A stretch of 28,004 nucleotides of DNA, taken from NCBI GenBank assembly GCA_021812785.1, contig JAKAMR010000024.1, forward strand, positions 1 to 28,004. Direction: 5' to 3'. A program made the position numbers and the translations under genes. The notes under the pieces are model-generated. The model saw only the letters and a program-made list of their open reading frames with translations. It searched no databases and was not told where the DNA came from. Of the stretch, positions 8,878 through 16,442 are shown piece by piece. The first letter of the stretch is position 1. Each line of letters opens with the position of its first letter. Source of the stretch: Nitrospirota bacterium. Its GTDB lineage: Bacteria; Nitrospirota; Thermodesulfovibrionia; Thermodesulfovibrionales; JdFR-88.

Positions 8878-10068
8878 ATGATCTACCTTGACAACAATGC
8901 AAGCACAAGACCGGCCCCCGAGGTTTCGGAGGTGATCTGCCGGGCACTTGACGAATTTTACGGCAACCCCTCTAGCGGCCACATATTCGGGCGGCAGGCG
9001 AAGGCCCAGATCGAGCAGGCAAGGAAAAGCGTGGCTGACCTCATAGGAGCAGAAGAGCCCGGAGAGATATACTTCACCTCCGGGGCGACCGAAGCGAACA
9101 ATATCGCGATATTTGGAGCGGCCGCTATTGCGGCCTGGGGTGGAGCGGCCGCCATGGCTGACGGTCCTTCTGCCGGGAAAGGACACATAATCAGCCAGCA
9201 GACGGAGCACCCGGCCGTCCTTCAGCCGTTAAAAGTCCTTCAGGGCAGGGGGTTTGAGATAACCCTGCTGCCAGTGGACGGAGACGGTGTGGTCAGCCTT
9301 GCGGCTCTAGAAAAGGCGATAAGGCCGGACACCGTGCTTGTGACCATAATGCACGCAAATAATGAAACAGGCGTCATTCAGCCCATCCGGGAGGCCGTGA
9401 ACATCTGCCGGGAGAAAAATAAAAAGCAAAAAATTCTTTTCCATGCCGATGCGGCGCAGTCGGTTGGAAAGATCCCGGTAGATGCCGGGGTTTTGGGGGT
9501 GGACATGCTTTCCATTGCGGCCCATAAATTTTACGGTCCGAAAGGGATAGGCGCGCTTTATATTAAAAGAGGGGTACCGCTCGAAAACATCCTGATGTTC
9601 GGGGCCGGGCACGAAAAAGGGATGCGGCCAGGCACGGAAAACACGCCTTACATTGCGGGCCTGGGCAAGGCCTGTGAGCTAGCCGGAAAGGAACTGCCCG
9701 TCCGGATGGAGAAGCTTGAGGGTTTGAGAGGCATGCTCCGCGGGCTCCTGGCCCAGGCGTTCCCAGGGCTGAAAGTAAATGGAGGAAACGCCGGAAGGCT
9801 TCCAAACACACTGAATGTCTCCTTCCCTGGAGTGGATGGGAGTTTGCTGGTGGAAGCCCTTAAAGACAACGTTGCCATCTCCGCCGGTTCCGCCTGCCAT
9901 GAAGGGAAAAGATCGCCCTCCTCTGTGCTTAAGGCCATGGGGGCAAGCGACGATGAGGCGTTTTCTTCGGTCCGGATAACCCTGGGAAGGGAGAATACGG
10001 AAACGGAGATCAAAGAGGCGGCAGCGCTTCTCCAAAAGGCTGCCCTTCAATTGGCCCAAGCACGGTAA
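8878..10068 (+). CDS. Cysteine desulfurase, NifS/IscS family
   Basis: A PLP enzyme that removes sulfur from cysteine to supply Fe-S clusters and tRNA thiolation. At 396 aa it has family length. Features: N-terminal YLDNNASTRP, TSGATEANN, HADAAQSVGKIP, the PLP lysine in SIAAHKFYGPKG (K217), RPGTENTP and the catalytic cysteine in SAGSACHEG (C340). An Ala/Gly-rich insertion at about residues 80-101, before the HIISQQTEHPAV strand, comes from a partial in-frame 27-bp duplication. The 3' end overlaps the convergent M16 peptidase gene by 59 bp. No iscU-like scaffold lies beside it. Confidence 0.95.
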   Translation: MIYLDNNASTRPAPEVSEVICRALDEFYGNPSSGHIFGRQAKAQIEQARKSVADLIGAEEPGEIYFTSGATEANNIAIFGAAAIAAWGGAAAMADGPSAGKGHIISQQTEHPAVLQPLKVLQGRGFEITLLPVDGDGVVSLAALEKAIRPDTVLVTIMHANNETGVIQPIREAVNICREKNKKQKILFHADAAQSVGKIPVDAGVLGVDMLSIAAHKFYGPKGIGALYIKRGVPLENILMFGAGHEKGMRPGTENTPYIAGLGKACELAGKELPVRMEKLEGLRGMLRGLLAQAFPGLKVNGGNAGRLPNTLNVSFPGVDGSLLVEALKDNVAISAGSACHEGKRSPSSVLKAMGASDDEAFSSVRITLGRENTETEIKEAAALLQKAALQLAQAR

Positions 10069-11263
10069 GCACGGGGCTTTTCCCCTTGATGATCATTTGG
10101 GCGGCTTCCCTCAATTTTGGGAGAGTGACGGCATCTATCTGCTCTATTATCTCCTGCGGCGTGAAATGCCTGCCAAAATATATCTCCTGCTTGGCAATGT
10201 TTTGCATGCGGGTGGATGTGGATTCAAGACCCAGTATCAGATTGCCCTTAAGCTGCTCTTTCGCCCTGTCCAGCTCCGCCTGTTCGAGCGTATCCGGAAG
10301 GGCGCTGAAATGCTCGTGGACCAGAGAGACCACATCTTCCGCCTTCTTTTTTCCGGTCCCCGCGTAAACCCCGAATATACCCGTGTCCATGTAAGAAGAG
10401 GCGAATGAATAGATCGTGTAGACGAGCCCGCGTTTTTCCCTTATGTCCTGGAAGAGCCTGGAGCTTATGCCCGCTCCGAGTATGGTGTTCAATATGTAAT
10501 ACTCATAGCGTCCGGGGTAGGACTGTGGGAGCCCCTCGATGCCAAGGCATATGTGCACCTCAGAGAGGTTTTTCCTGTAGACCCTTGCCCCGCTGCCAAA
10601 AGCCGGCGCGGCGGTATGGCAGGGCTCAGAACCCCTCCTTAATGAGCCCAGTTTTTCGTTAAGTACGTCAAGGAGCTTTTGAGGCTCGAAACTCCCCGCG
10701 CAAGCCACTATTGTGTCCCGGGTGCCGTAAAACCGCCTGACGTGGTTGGTGAGGTCGCTCCTGCCTATGCCCTTCAGGGTATCCCTGGTCCCAAGGACCG
10801 GCTGGCCTATCCCCGTCTTTCCCCATATGTCGGTGCTGAACAGGTCGTGAACAAGGTCGTCCGGGGTGTCCTCGACCATCTTTATCTCTTCCTTTATTAC
10901 GCCGCGCTCCTTCTCGATGTCTTCATCCAGCAAGGTGGAGTGGCAGAATATGTCGGAGAGGATATCGAGGCCCTTCTCCATGTGCAGATCCAGGACCTTG
11001 ACATAAAAAGCGGTGTTTTCCTTGGAGGTAAAGGCGTTAAGATCCCCGCCAATGTTATCTATTTCAAGGGCTATGTCCCGGGCGCTGCGTTTTGCCGTAC
11101 CCTTGAAGAACATATGCTCCAGGAAATGGGATATGCCGTTCTTCGCGCCAGGCTCATTTCTGGAGCCTACTTTAACCCAGATGCCTGCAGTAAAAGAGCG
11201 GACCCCTGAGAGCCGCTCCATCACCACCGTTATCCCGTTTTCGAGAAGCTCTTTCCTGAACAA
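10010..11263 (-). CDS. M16 family zinc metallopeptidase
   Basis: A 417-aa pitrilysin/mitochondrial-processing-peptidase-like protein, the single-repeat bacterial type that works as a dimer. The inverted zinc motif HxxEH is HFLEHMFFKG (H46, E49, H50), with the usual downstream glutamates in the EKERGVIKEEIKM segment. The C-terminal half has the ILGAGISSRLFQDIREKRGLVYTIYS motif that shapes the substrate chamber. The start is TTG at 11263 with a GGGGAGG site just upstream. Placement downstream of rpsO-pnp is common in bacteria, and the three genes probably form one transcription unit. No signal peptide is seen. The substrate is unknown. Confidence 0.95.
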   Translation of the reverse strand: MFRKELLENGITVVMERLSGVRSFTAGIWVKVGSRNEPGAKNGISHFLEHMFFKGTAKRSARDIALEIDNIGGDLNAFTSKENTAFYVKVLDLHMEKGLDILSDIFCHSTLLDEDIEKERGVIKEEIKMVEDTPDDLVHDLFSTDIWGKTGIGQPVLGTRDTLKGIGRSDLTNHVRRFYGTRDTIVACAGSFEPQKLLDVLNEKLGSLRRGSEPCHTAAPAFGSGARVYRKNLSEVHICLGIEGLPQSYPGRYEYYILNTILGAGISSRLFQDIREKRGLVYTIYSFASSYMDTGIFGVYAGTGKKKAEDVVSLVHEHFSALPDTLEQAELDRAKEQLKGNLILGLESTSTRMQNIAKQEIYFGRHFTPQEIIEQIDAVTLPKLREAAQMIIKGKSPVLTVLGPIEGQPFGEALPPL

Positions 11264-11367
11264 TGGGCCTCCCCTTCCGACCGGGGTCTTCAGATTTTAA
11301 TTTTTTTATATCTTTAGCTTTTGATGAAAAAAAGTCTAAGATGCACTATGTTCTTGTCTTTGCTTTT

Positions 11368-13470
11368 TTACTCGCCGGGCTCCAGAAGTTCCTTCCTGGA
11401 GAGTCTGACGCGGCCCCGATCGTCTATTTCTATCACCTTTACGTCCAGCTCGTCACCTTCTTTCAGCACGTCCGTGACCTTCGCAACCCTTTTGTGCGAT
11501 ATCTGGGAGATGTGCAAAAGCCCGTCGACTCCAGGCAGTATCTCAATAAAAGCGCCGAACTCGGCTATACGCACGACCGTACCCTTATAGACCTTTCCAA
11601 GCTCCGCCTCGGCCACTATGCCCTCTATTATCGCCTTGGCCTTCATCGCCGATTCCTCATCGCTTGAGGCTATATTGACCAGCCCGGTGTCGTCTATGTC
11701 TATCTTGACGCCCGTTTCCTCGACAATGCCGCGGATCACCTTGCCTCCGGTGCCTATTACTTCACGGATCTTTTCAGGCCTTATGTGCATAACGTAGATG
11801 CGCGGCGCATAAGGCGCCAGGTTCTGCCTGGGGGCTTCCAGCACCTCTTTCATCTTGCCAAGAATATGCAGCCTGCCCAGCCTGGCCCTTTCAAGCGCCT
11901 GCTCCAGGATGGCCCTGTTTATGCCGGCCTTTTTTACATCCATCTGGAATGCGGTGACGCCTTTGTCGGTTCCGGTCACCTTGAAATCCATGTCGCCAAG
12001 ATGGTCCTCAAGCCCCAGAATATCGCTCAACACGACTACCTTGTCGTCCTCGAGCACGAGGCCCATGGCTATGCCCGCGACAGGCGACTTTACCGGCACC
12101 CCGGCGTCCATAAGGGCCAGCACGGAGGCGCAAACTGTTGCCATGGAAGAAGAACCGTTTGATTCAAGTATATCGGAGACAACCCTTATCGTATACGGGA
12201 ATTCCTCTTTCCCGGGGATCATCGGCTTGACCGCCCTTTCAGCAAGAGCGCCGTGGCCTATCTCCCTTCTGCCCGGTCCGCGCAGGAATTTTACTTCGCC
12301 CACGCTGAAAGGCGGGAAGTTGTAGTGCAGCATGAATCTTTTATAGCTTTCCCCTTCAAGGGCGTCGATCTTCTGCTCATCCTCGCCCGTCCCAAGGGTA
12401 GCCACGCAAAGCGCCTGGGTCTCTCCGCGCACAAAAAGAGCAGAGCCGTGGGCCCTGGGCAAAAACCCTACTTTGCCATATATTGGTCTTATCTCATCAG
12501 GCCTTCTGCCGTCGGCCCTGACGCCGGTATTCACGATCATGCCGCGCACGATCTTTTTCTCCATATCCAGGAAAGCCTTGGCAATGTCCTTGCTTCTGTC
12601 AACTGCTGGCTGATCGGCTCCGTCCGCAGGCTGATTGAGCTTTTCGACAACATCGGCCCTCACAACATCAAGGGCGGCCTGCCTTTTGAGCTTGTCAGGA
12701 ATCGCAATGCACTCCTTCACCTTCTGCTCGCACATCTCCCACACGGCTTTCCTCAAGTCTTCGTCTATCACCGGAGGAGTAACCGCGCGCTTGGGCTTGC
12801 CCGCCTTTTCGCGCATCTCCTTCTGGAAACGGCAGAGCTTCTTTATCTCGGCATGCGCCGTCTCGATCGCCTCCAGAAGCAGCGCCTCGGACACCTGGGA
12901 AGCGCCCCCCTCGACCATGACGATAAAGTCCTCCGTGCCCGCCACTGTAAGGCTAAGCTCAAGGGCTTCAATTTCTGACAGGGCCGGGTTCACAATGATC
13001 TTGCCATCCAGATAACCAACCCGCACAGCGCCCACCGGGCCGCCAAACGGTATGTCAGAAAGCATGAGCGCACAGGACATTCCTATTATGCCAAGCACAT
13101 CAGATACATTTTCCTCTCCGAAGGAAAGAAGGGTTGCGATACCCTGCGTCTCGGAGAAAAATCCTTCGGGGAACAACGGTCTGATCGGCCTGTCTATGAG
13201 CCTTGAGGTCAGGACTTCCTTCTCGGACGGCCTGCCTTCCCTTTTGAAAAACCCGCCGGGGATCTTGCCCGCGGCATACGCCTTCTCCTGATAATCTATG
13301 GTAAGGGGGAAAAAATCGAGCCCCTCTCTCGCCGTCTTTTGAGCTACGACAGTGGCCAGCACGACCGTGTCCCCGATCCTTACAAGGGCAGCGCCGTCTG
13401 ACTGTTTTGCGAACTCTCCTGTTTCGACAATAAGTTTACTGTTACCGATACCGGTTTCAAATATATTCAT
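11368..13470 (-). CDS. pnp: Polyribonucleotide nucleotidyltransferase (PNPase)
   Basis: Phosphorolytic 3'-5' exoribonuclease of RNA turnover and the degradosome. At 700 aa it has normal length. Two RNase PH-like domains (about 1-215 and 310-545) are joined by a helical domain. Conserved pieces include FFPLTIDYQEKAYAAGKIPGGF and the metal-binding DILGLEDHLGDMDFKVTGT near residue 480-500. A KH domain (VIGTGGKVIRGI) and an S1 domain (GKVYKGTVVRIAEFGAFIE) close the protein. It follows rpsO by 10 bp, the classic rpsO-pnp arrangement in which both are cotranscribed and post-transcriptionally controlled. Confidence 0.98.
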   Translation of the reverse strand: MNIFETGIGNSKLIVETGEFAKQSDGAALVRIGDTVVLATVVAQKTAREGLDFFPLTIDYQEKAYAAGKIPGGFFKREGRPSEKEVLTSRLIDRPIRPLFPEGFFSETQGIATLLSFGEENVSDVLGIIGMSCALMLSDIPFGGPVGAVRVGYLDGKIIVNPALSEIEALELSLTVAGTEDFIVMVEGGASQVSEALLLEAIETAHAEIKKLCRFQKEMREKAGKPKRAVTPPVIDEDLRKAVWEMCEQKVKECIAIPDKLKRQAALDVVRADVVEKLNQPADGADQPAVDRSKDIAKAFLDMEKKIVRGMIVNTGVRADGRRPDEIRPIYGKVGFLPRAHGSALFVRGETQALCVATLGTGEDEQKIDALEGESYKRFMLHYNFPPFSVGEVKFLRGPGRREIGHGALAERAVKPMIPGKEEFPYTIRVVSDILESNGSSSMATVCASVLALMDAGVPVKSPVAGIAMGLVLEDDKVVVLSDILGLEDHLGDMDFKVTGTDKGVTAFQMDVKKAGINRAILEQALERARLGRLHILGKMKEVLEAPRQNLAPYAPRIYVMHIRPEKIREVIGTGGKVIRGIVEETGVKIDIDDTGLVNIASSDEESAMKAKAIIEGIVAEAELGKVYKGTVVRIAEFGAFIEILPGVDGLLHISQISHKRVAKVTDVLKEGDELDVKVIEIDDRGRVRLSRKELLEPGE

Positions 13471-13480
13471 TTTTATCTCT

Positions 13481-13750
13481 TTATTTCCGGATGCCCAAGC
13501 CCTCGATGACTTTTTCGTAGCCGGGCTTGTTGTGGGATTTCAGATAATCAAGGAGCTTCCTGCGCTTGCCGACAAGCTTAAGAAGGCCCCTTCTGGAATG
13601 ATGATCCTTGGTGTGGGTCTTGAAATGCTCGGTGAGATAGCCTATTCTTTCGCTTAAAAGGGCTATCTGCACTTCAGCCGAGCCCGTGTCCTTCTCATGG
13701 ATTTTGTAGTTATCAATGATGCTTTTTTTCTGATCTTTGCTGAATGCCAT
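13481..13750 (-). CDS. rpsO: 30S ribosomal protein S15
   Basis: An 89-aa primary binder of 16S rRNA that organises the platform of the small subunit. The full family signature is visible: [47 protein letters not shown]. The ATG at 13750 has an AAGGAG site 5 bases upstream. The gene leads the rpsO-pnp unit. A small hairpin lies in its leader (13794-13813). Confidence 0.98.
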   Translation of the reverse strand: MAFSKDQKKSIIDNYKIHEKDTGSAEVQIALLSERIGYLTEHFKTHTKDHHSRRGLLKLVGKRRKLLDYLKSHNKPGYEKVIEGLGIRK

Positions 13751-13793
13751 TTTTCACTCCTTGCCCTTTTCCAGGGGCTCCTTTTCTAATTAT

Positions 13794-13813
13794 ATTCCTC
13801 TTTAAGTAGGAAT
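13794..13813 (-). promoter_or_regulatory. Short hairpin in rpsO leader
   Basis: Six-base perfect arms (ATTCCT/AGGAAT) with an 8-base loop, about 45 bases upstream of rpsO. S15 often represses its own translation by binding leader structure, but this stem is short and such a role is a guess. Confidence 0.25.
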
Positions 13814-13868
13814 AATAACACACCTGCGCCGCTCTGTAAAGGAACTATTGTAAAAAATATTTTATAAA

Positions 13869-13897
13869 TTGACAACTTCCGGTTTTGAGATTAAAAT
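13869..13897 (+). promoter_or_regulatory. Sigma-70-type promoter for tRNA-Arg
   Basis: A perfect TTGACA (13869-13874), a 17-base spacer and TAAAAT (13892-13897). Predicted start is near 13904, giving a ~67-nt 5' leader to the tRNA. It lies outside the element and so is kept after integration or excision. Confidence 0.8.
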
Positions 13898-13970
13898 AAT
13901 TGGGCATGCAGGCCTGCCGTGCAGCGCAGGTTTCCGCAAGGCAGCATTCATCAGAAAATCCGTACCGGAT

Positions 13971-14044
13971 GCGCCCATAGCTCAGCTGGATAGAGCGTCG
14001 GACTACGAATCCGCAGGTCGGGGGTTCGAATCCCTCTGGGCGCG
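13971..14044 (+). tRNA. tRNA-Arg(ACG)
   Basis: A complete cloverleaf: acceptor arms GCGCCCA (13971-13977) and TGGGCGC (14037-14043) with discriminator G at 14044. The D stem is GCTC/GAGC. The anticodon loop is CTACGAA (14003-14009) with anticodon ACG, read as ICG after deamination. The T loop is TTCGAAT. The anticodon stem has four clear pairs and one mismatch at its top. CCA is not encoded. It is the attachment site of the element: the 3' half from the anticodon loop onward is supplied by the element's attL copy, which rebuilds a functional gene. Confidence 0.96.
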
Positions 14045-14049
14045 CTTTA
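14003..14049 (+). repeat. attL core (47-bp direct repeat, copy 1)
   Basis: Identical base for base to 23843-23889. It runs from the first base of the anticodon loop to 5 bases past the tRNA discriminator. Flanks differ on both sides (GA versus AT before it, T versus C after it), defining the limits. Confidence 0.95.
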
Positions 14050-14052
14050 TTT

Positions 14053-14072
14053 TTCAAGGGCTTACCTTTCAT
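14053..14072 (-). repeat. Left inner inverted repeat next to att core
   Basis: The reverse complement of this segment contains ATGAAAGGTAAGCC followed by CTTGAA, matching 23812-23831 except for one extra G there. It starts 3 bases inside the attL core, in the position of an integrase arm-type site. Confidence 0.75.
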
Positions 14073-14079
14073 TGTCAAA

Positions 14080-15153
14080 TTAATTAGCTGCCGCGCTATG
14101 CAGTAAATATGCAGTCCGCTTTTCTTCCCCGGTGATATTCAGCATATTCACGGCATTCTGTAAATGATTCGGCGCTAGATGTGCGTACCTTAAAGTCATG
14201 GTCAGGCTCTTGTGTCCAAGGAGCTTTGAGACCGTGGTTATGTCTACCCCGGCCATAACAAGATGAGACGCAAATGTATGCCGGAGATCGTGGAAATGAA
14301 AGTCCGCTATTCCGGCCCTCCGGCAAGCCGTCTGAAAGCTTCTCTTTACGTCCTGGTAAGGGTTTCCGGTGTTCGGGTCATGGAAGACATAGGAAACGTC
14401 CAGCCGCCTTGTAAGGCCTTGTAGCGCGGCTTTGAGGGTATCGCTTATAGGAATGTCCCGGCGCTCCCCGTTTTTTGTCCTGTCCAGCCTGATAAAACCG
14501 TGCTTGAGGTCTACATTCTCCCATTTAAGAGAGAGGATTTCCCCTTTCCGGCATCCGGTATTCAGGGCAAAGGTAACGATTGTCTTAAGGTGTCCGGGAC
14601 AGTTTTCAAGAAGCGCCCGGCATTCCTCTTTCGATAAATACCGTAAGCGCCTGTTATTTTCTTCCAGTAGCCTTACCTGGCGGACGCGCTTCAAGGTTTC
14701 CTCTCCGCACATTTCCCATTGATAGCCCTTATGGATACAGTGTTTGATCGTGGCAATAAGGCGGTTTACCGTGGCGGGCTTATTCCCCTTGTTTATCCGG
14801 TCGCTCTGGAATTGCTCAAGGAGCTTGGTATTGATCTGCCTTAATTGCAGAATGCCGAAAGCTTCCGTTAATTGAAGTATGCAGCTTCTTTTTGCCCTGA
14901 ATCCCCGCTGCCGTTCACACCATTTCATGTACTCTCCGGCAAGCTGTGAAAAGGTGTAATTGGGGATTTTCTTGATAGGCTCAGGCTCCTTGCCGTCCCG
15001 GATAGCCTTCCGCTGATTTTCTAGCTTTGCCTGTGCTTCTTTGAAATTGGCGGTCCTTGTGGACTCTCTAATAATCTTGCCGTCCGGCCCGGCGTAACGT
15101 ATCCAGTAAAAGTCTGAGCCGCGCTGCTTATAGATGCCCTTGTGCTTCGCCAT
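14080..15153 (-). CDS. Tyrosine-type site-specific integrase
   Basis: A phage/ICE integrase that recombines attP with the tRNA-Arg attB site. An N-terminal arm-binding segment (IYKQRGSDFYWIRY) leads into a core-binding SAM-like domain (about 65-165) and a catalytic domain with all residues visible: R in GCRKGE, K in TKNGE, HDLRH, H in LGHKS and nucleophile Y in LRYAH. Length is about 357 aa, normal and intact. ATG at 15153 is preferred because GGAGAG lies about 11 bases upstream; a GTG at 15165 overlapping the upstream gene is the alternative. It is transcribed towards the tRNA and lies 8 bp after the XRE gene, so the two are cotranscribed. Confidence 0.96.
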   Translation of the reverse strand: MAKHKGIYKQRGSDFYWIRYAGPDGKIIRESTRTANFKEAQAKLENQRKAIRDGKEPEPIKKIPNYTFSQLAGEYMKWCERQRGFRAKRSCILQLTEAFGILQLRQINTKLLEQFQSDRINKGNKPATVNRLIATIKHCIHKGYQWEMCGEETLKRVRQVRLLEENNRRLRYLSKEECRALLENCPGHLKTIVTFALNTGCRKGEILSLKWENVDLKHGFIRLDRTKNGERRDIPISDTLKAALQGLTRRLDVSYVFHDPNTGNPYQDVKRSFQTACRRAGIADFHFHDLRHTFASHLVMAGVDITTVSKLLGHKSLTMTLRYAHLAPNHLQNAVNMLNITGEEKRTAYLLHSAAAN

Positions 15154-15161
15154 GCTTCCTT

Positions 15162-15371
15162 TCACTCTCCTTTCTTTCCCGTTTTCTTTTCCGTGTGCTG
15201 CCCTTCCAGGCAGTCAAGTAAGGCCCTCATAGTATTACTCGGTGATCTCACCCCCTTTTCAAGATTGCAAACGTATTGCTCAGTTACCCGTAACAATGCG
15301 GCCAAATCCTTTTGATAAAGATTTAGCCTCTGCCTGAATGCCTTGATTTCTTCCGGCGTCCATTGTTTCAT
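15162..15371 (-). CDS. Small XRE/Cro-type DNA-binding protein before integrase
   Basis: About 69 aa, mostly one helix-turn-helix domain: EEIKAFRQRLNLYQKDLAALLRV, then the recognition helix TEQYVCNLEKGVRSPSNTMRAL, with a Lys-rich tail. This is the cI/Cro fold. The ATG at 15371 is preferred; a TTG at 15395 lies inside a palindrome that looks like an operator and has no ribosome-binding site. The stop lies 8 bp before the integrase ATG. The placement suggests control of integrase expression, with autorepression through the palindrome at 15388-15402. Confidence 0.85.
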   Translation of the reverse strand: MKQWTPEEIKAFRQRLNLYQKDLAALLRVTEQYVCNLEKGVRSPSNTMRALLDCLEGQHTEKKTGKKGE

Positions 15372-15380
15372 GTGTTCTAT

Positions 15381-15402
15381 CTTATAGTTAAACAATGTTT
15401 AA
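15381..15402 (-). promoter_or_regulatory. Operator palindrome and -10 box of the XRE-integrase operon
   Basis: A near-perfect 15-base palindrome, TTAAACA-A-TGTTTAA (15388-15402), directly abuts a TATAAG -10-like box on the minus strand (15381-15386), 10 bases before the XRE ATG. A repressor bound there would block the promoter spacer. Confidence 0.55.
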
Positions 15403-15424
15403 GTAAAGAGATATTTATCAAGGT

Positions 15425-15443
15425 GCATAGTTTAGAGCATAGT
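15425..15443. repeat. Two GCATAGT direct repeats with 12-base period
   Basis: GCATAGT occurs at 15425-15431 and 15437-15443, upstream of the XRE-integrase promoter. The spacing is near one helical turn, as for cooperative binding by a small excisionase or repressor. Confidence 0.35.
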
Positions 15444-15461
15444 GGCTATTATCTATTTGAT

Positions 15462-15833
15462 TTAAAAGGGATTATTTCGGCGGTCATTTGATAAATAATC
15501 CGCAGGGCGGGCATGGCTTATTTTGCCGGTACATGGGGTTACTTCCGGGACAGTATGCCGCTGCATCCACTTGTCTATGTCCCGCTGCCGGAAACGTACC
15601 CCTCCCGATTGCCCGGCTTGTATCTTAAAATGCGGTATCTGCTTATTCATGACAAGCTTGTTGATCGTGCTTTCCGAAACGTGGAGATACGCGGCAAGAC
15701 CCCTCTTATCGAAAACGGTGTCTTCACCGGCGCTCTTTCCGCTGCCGGAGATCATGGGCTTGAGCATTTCCAGAACCGCGGATGCTATTGCCTGGTAAGC
15801 TTCCGGCGATATGTCGTCTCTCTCGATCTTCAC
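15462..15833 (-). CDS. Excisionase/AlpA-like MerR-fold DNA-binding protein
   Basis: A 123-aa protein whose central segment (about 40-93) is a winged helix-turn-helix of the excisionase family: DKRGLAAYLHVSESTINKLVMNKQIPHFKI, then VRFRQRDIDKWMQRH. Such proteins bend DNA at attachment sites and favour excision, or activate integrase genes. The start is GTG at 15833 with a weak ribosome-binding site. The basic, polar C-terminal tail is not part of the domain. It lies 12 bp after the 67-aa gene and 90 bp before the XRE gene, so it is probably the last gene of the long leftward operon. Confidence 0.82.
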   Translation of the reverse strand: MKIERDDISPEAYQAIASAVLEMLKPMISGSGKSAGEDTVFDKRGLAAYLHVSESTINKLVMNKQIPHFKIQAGQSGGVRFRQRDIDKWMQRHTVPEVTPCTGKISHARPADYLSNDRRNNPF

Positions 15834-15845
15834 AGGGCCGCTGCC

Positions 15846-16049
15846 TTATGCTCGTGCCGTTTCCAGATAGCCATTCATGCTCCTATGCAATGGCATACCG
15901 TCACCCTCTCGGATTGCCCATCCGGAAATTTGATTTCTGATTTTCAAATCCGAAAAAAAATGACCGGCAATGTCCAGACATATCCCGGCATATTTCGCAT
16001 CCCTGCATATGGAGTCTTGCTTGGATATTTTGCGTTCAAGCTCGTTCAT
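15846..16049 (-). CDS. Small protein of unknown function (67 aa)
   Basis: Not recognised. A 67-aa soluble protein with a charged N-terminus (NELERKISKQDS) and two cysteines (C14 and C24) in a CRDAKYAGICLDIAGHFF segment. Its ATG overlaps the TGA of the upstream HTH gene by 4 bases, so it is translationally coupled, which is the main reason to treat it as real. Confidence 0.6.
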   Translation of the reverse strand: MNELERKISKQDSICRDAKYAGICLDIAGHFFSDLKIRNQISGWAIREGDGMPLHRSMNGYLETARA

Positions 16050-16441
16050 TGGTTAGCTTTCTTTTCTTGGCCCTTGACCTGGATTACTAAGGTCCCGGAA
16101 ACGGCCTGGTCCCGCTTCAAGTTCAAGGTGGCCTCGATTATCGACTGGGCCGCCCTTAGCCGAACGCTATCCTGATCGGAAGACAGGAGCTTCCGTAAGA
16201 CCTCCACGGCCTGCCCTGCAATGCTCCTAAGGCTCTCCCGAGCGGTATCTATCATGGCCCCGGTCTGGCGCATGTATTCAGCTTTAAAGGCCGGTTCCTG
16301 GAGCCAGGCATAGAAGGTCTCCCGCGAAATCTTGGCCGCCCGGCAGCCATCGGTTACAGTACGGGCCGCAAGAATGGCCGGGATTGCCTTTAGCTGCTTC
16401 GCGGTCAACTCAGTCTGACGGTAATTGACGGAATCTGACAT
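16046..16441 (-). CDS. HTH protein of terminase small-subunit/phBC6A51 type
   Basis: A 131-aa protein with an N-terminal helix-turn-helix (about 12-60): TAKQLKAIPAILAARTVTDGCRAAKISRETFYAWLQEPAFKAEY. A long helical segment follows (LRSIAGQAVEVLRKLLSS, then SVRLRAAQSIIEATLNL). This arrangement is seen in small DNA-recognition proteins of phages and islands, often annotated as TerS-like. A TerS role would fit a phage satellite that redirects packaging, but homologues without packaging roles are common. The ATG at 16441 has an AAGGAG site inside the preceding gene's end. It sits between the 125-aa and 67-aa genes in a tightly packed operon. Confidence 0.8.
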   Translation of the reverse strand: MSDSVNYRQTELTAKQLKAIPAILAARTVTDGCRAAKISRETFYAWLQEPAFKAEYMRQTGAMIDTARESLRSIAGQAVEVLRKLLSSDQDSVRLRAAQSIIEATLNLKRDQAVSGTLVIQVKGQEKKANQ

Positions 16442-16442
16442 A

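Noticed and set aside
12253..12978. 241-codon plus-strand frame inside pnp
   Set aside because: Antisense shadow of PNPase; no recognisable motifs and no initiation signals.
15513..16175. 220-codon plus-strand frame over the excisionase-like and HTH genes
   Set aside because: It crosses three overlapping leftward genes that carry recognisable HTH domains and coupled starts; it has no family features of its own.
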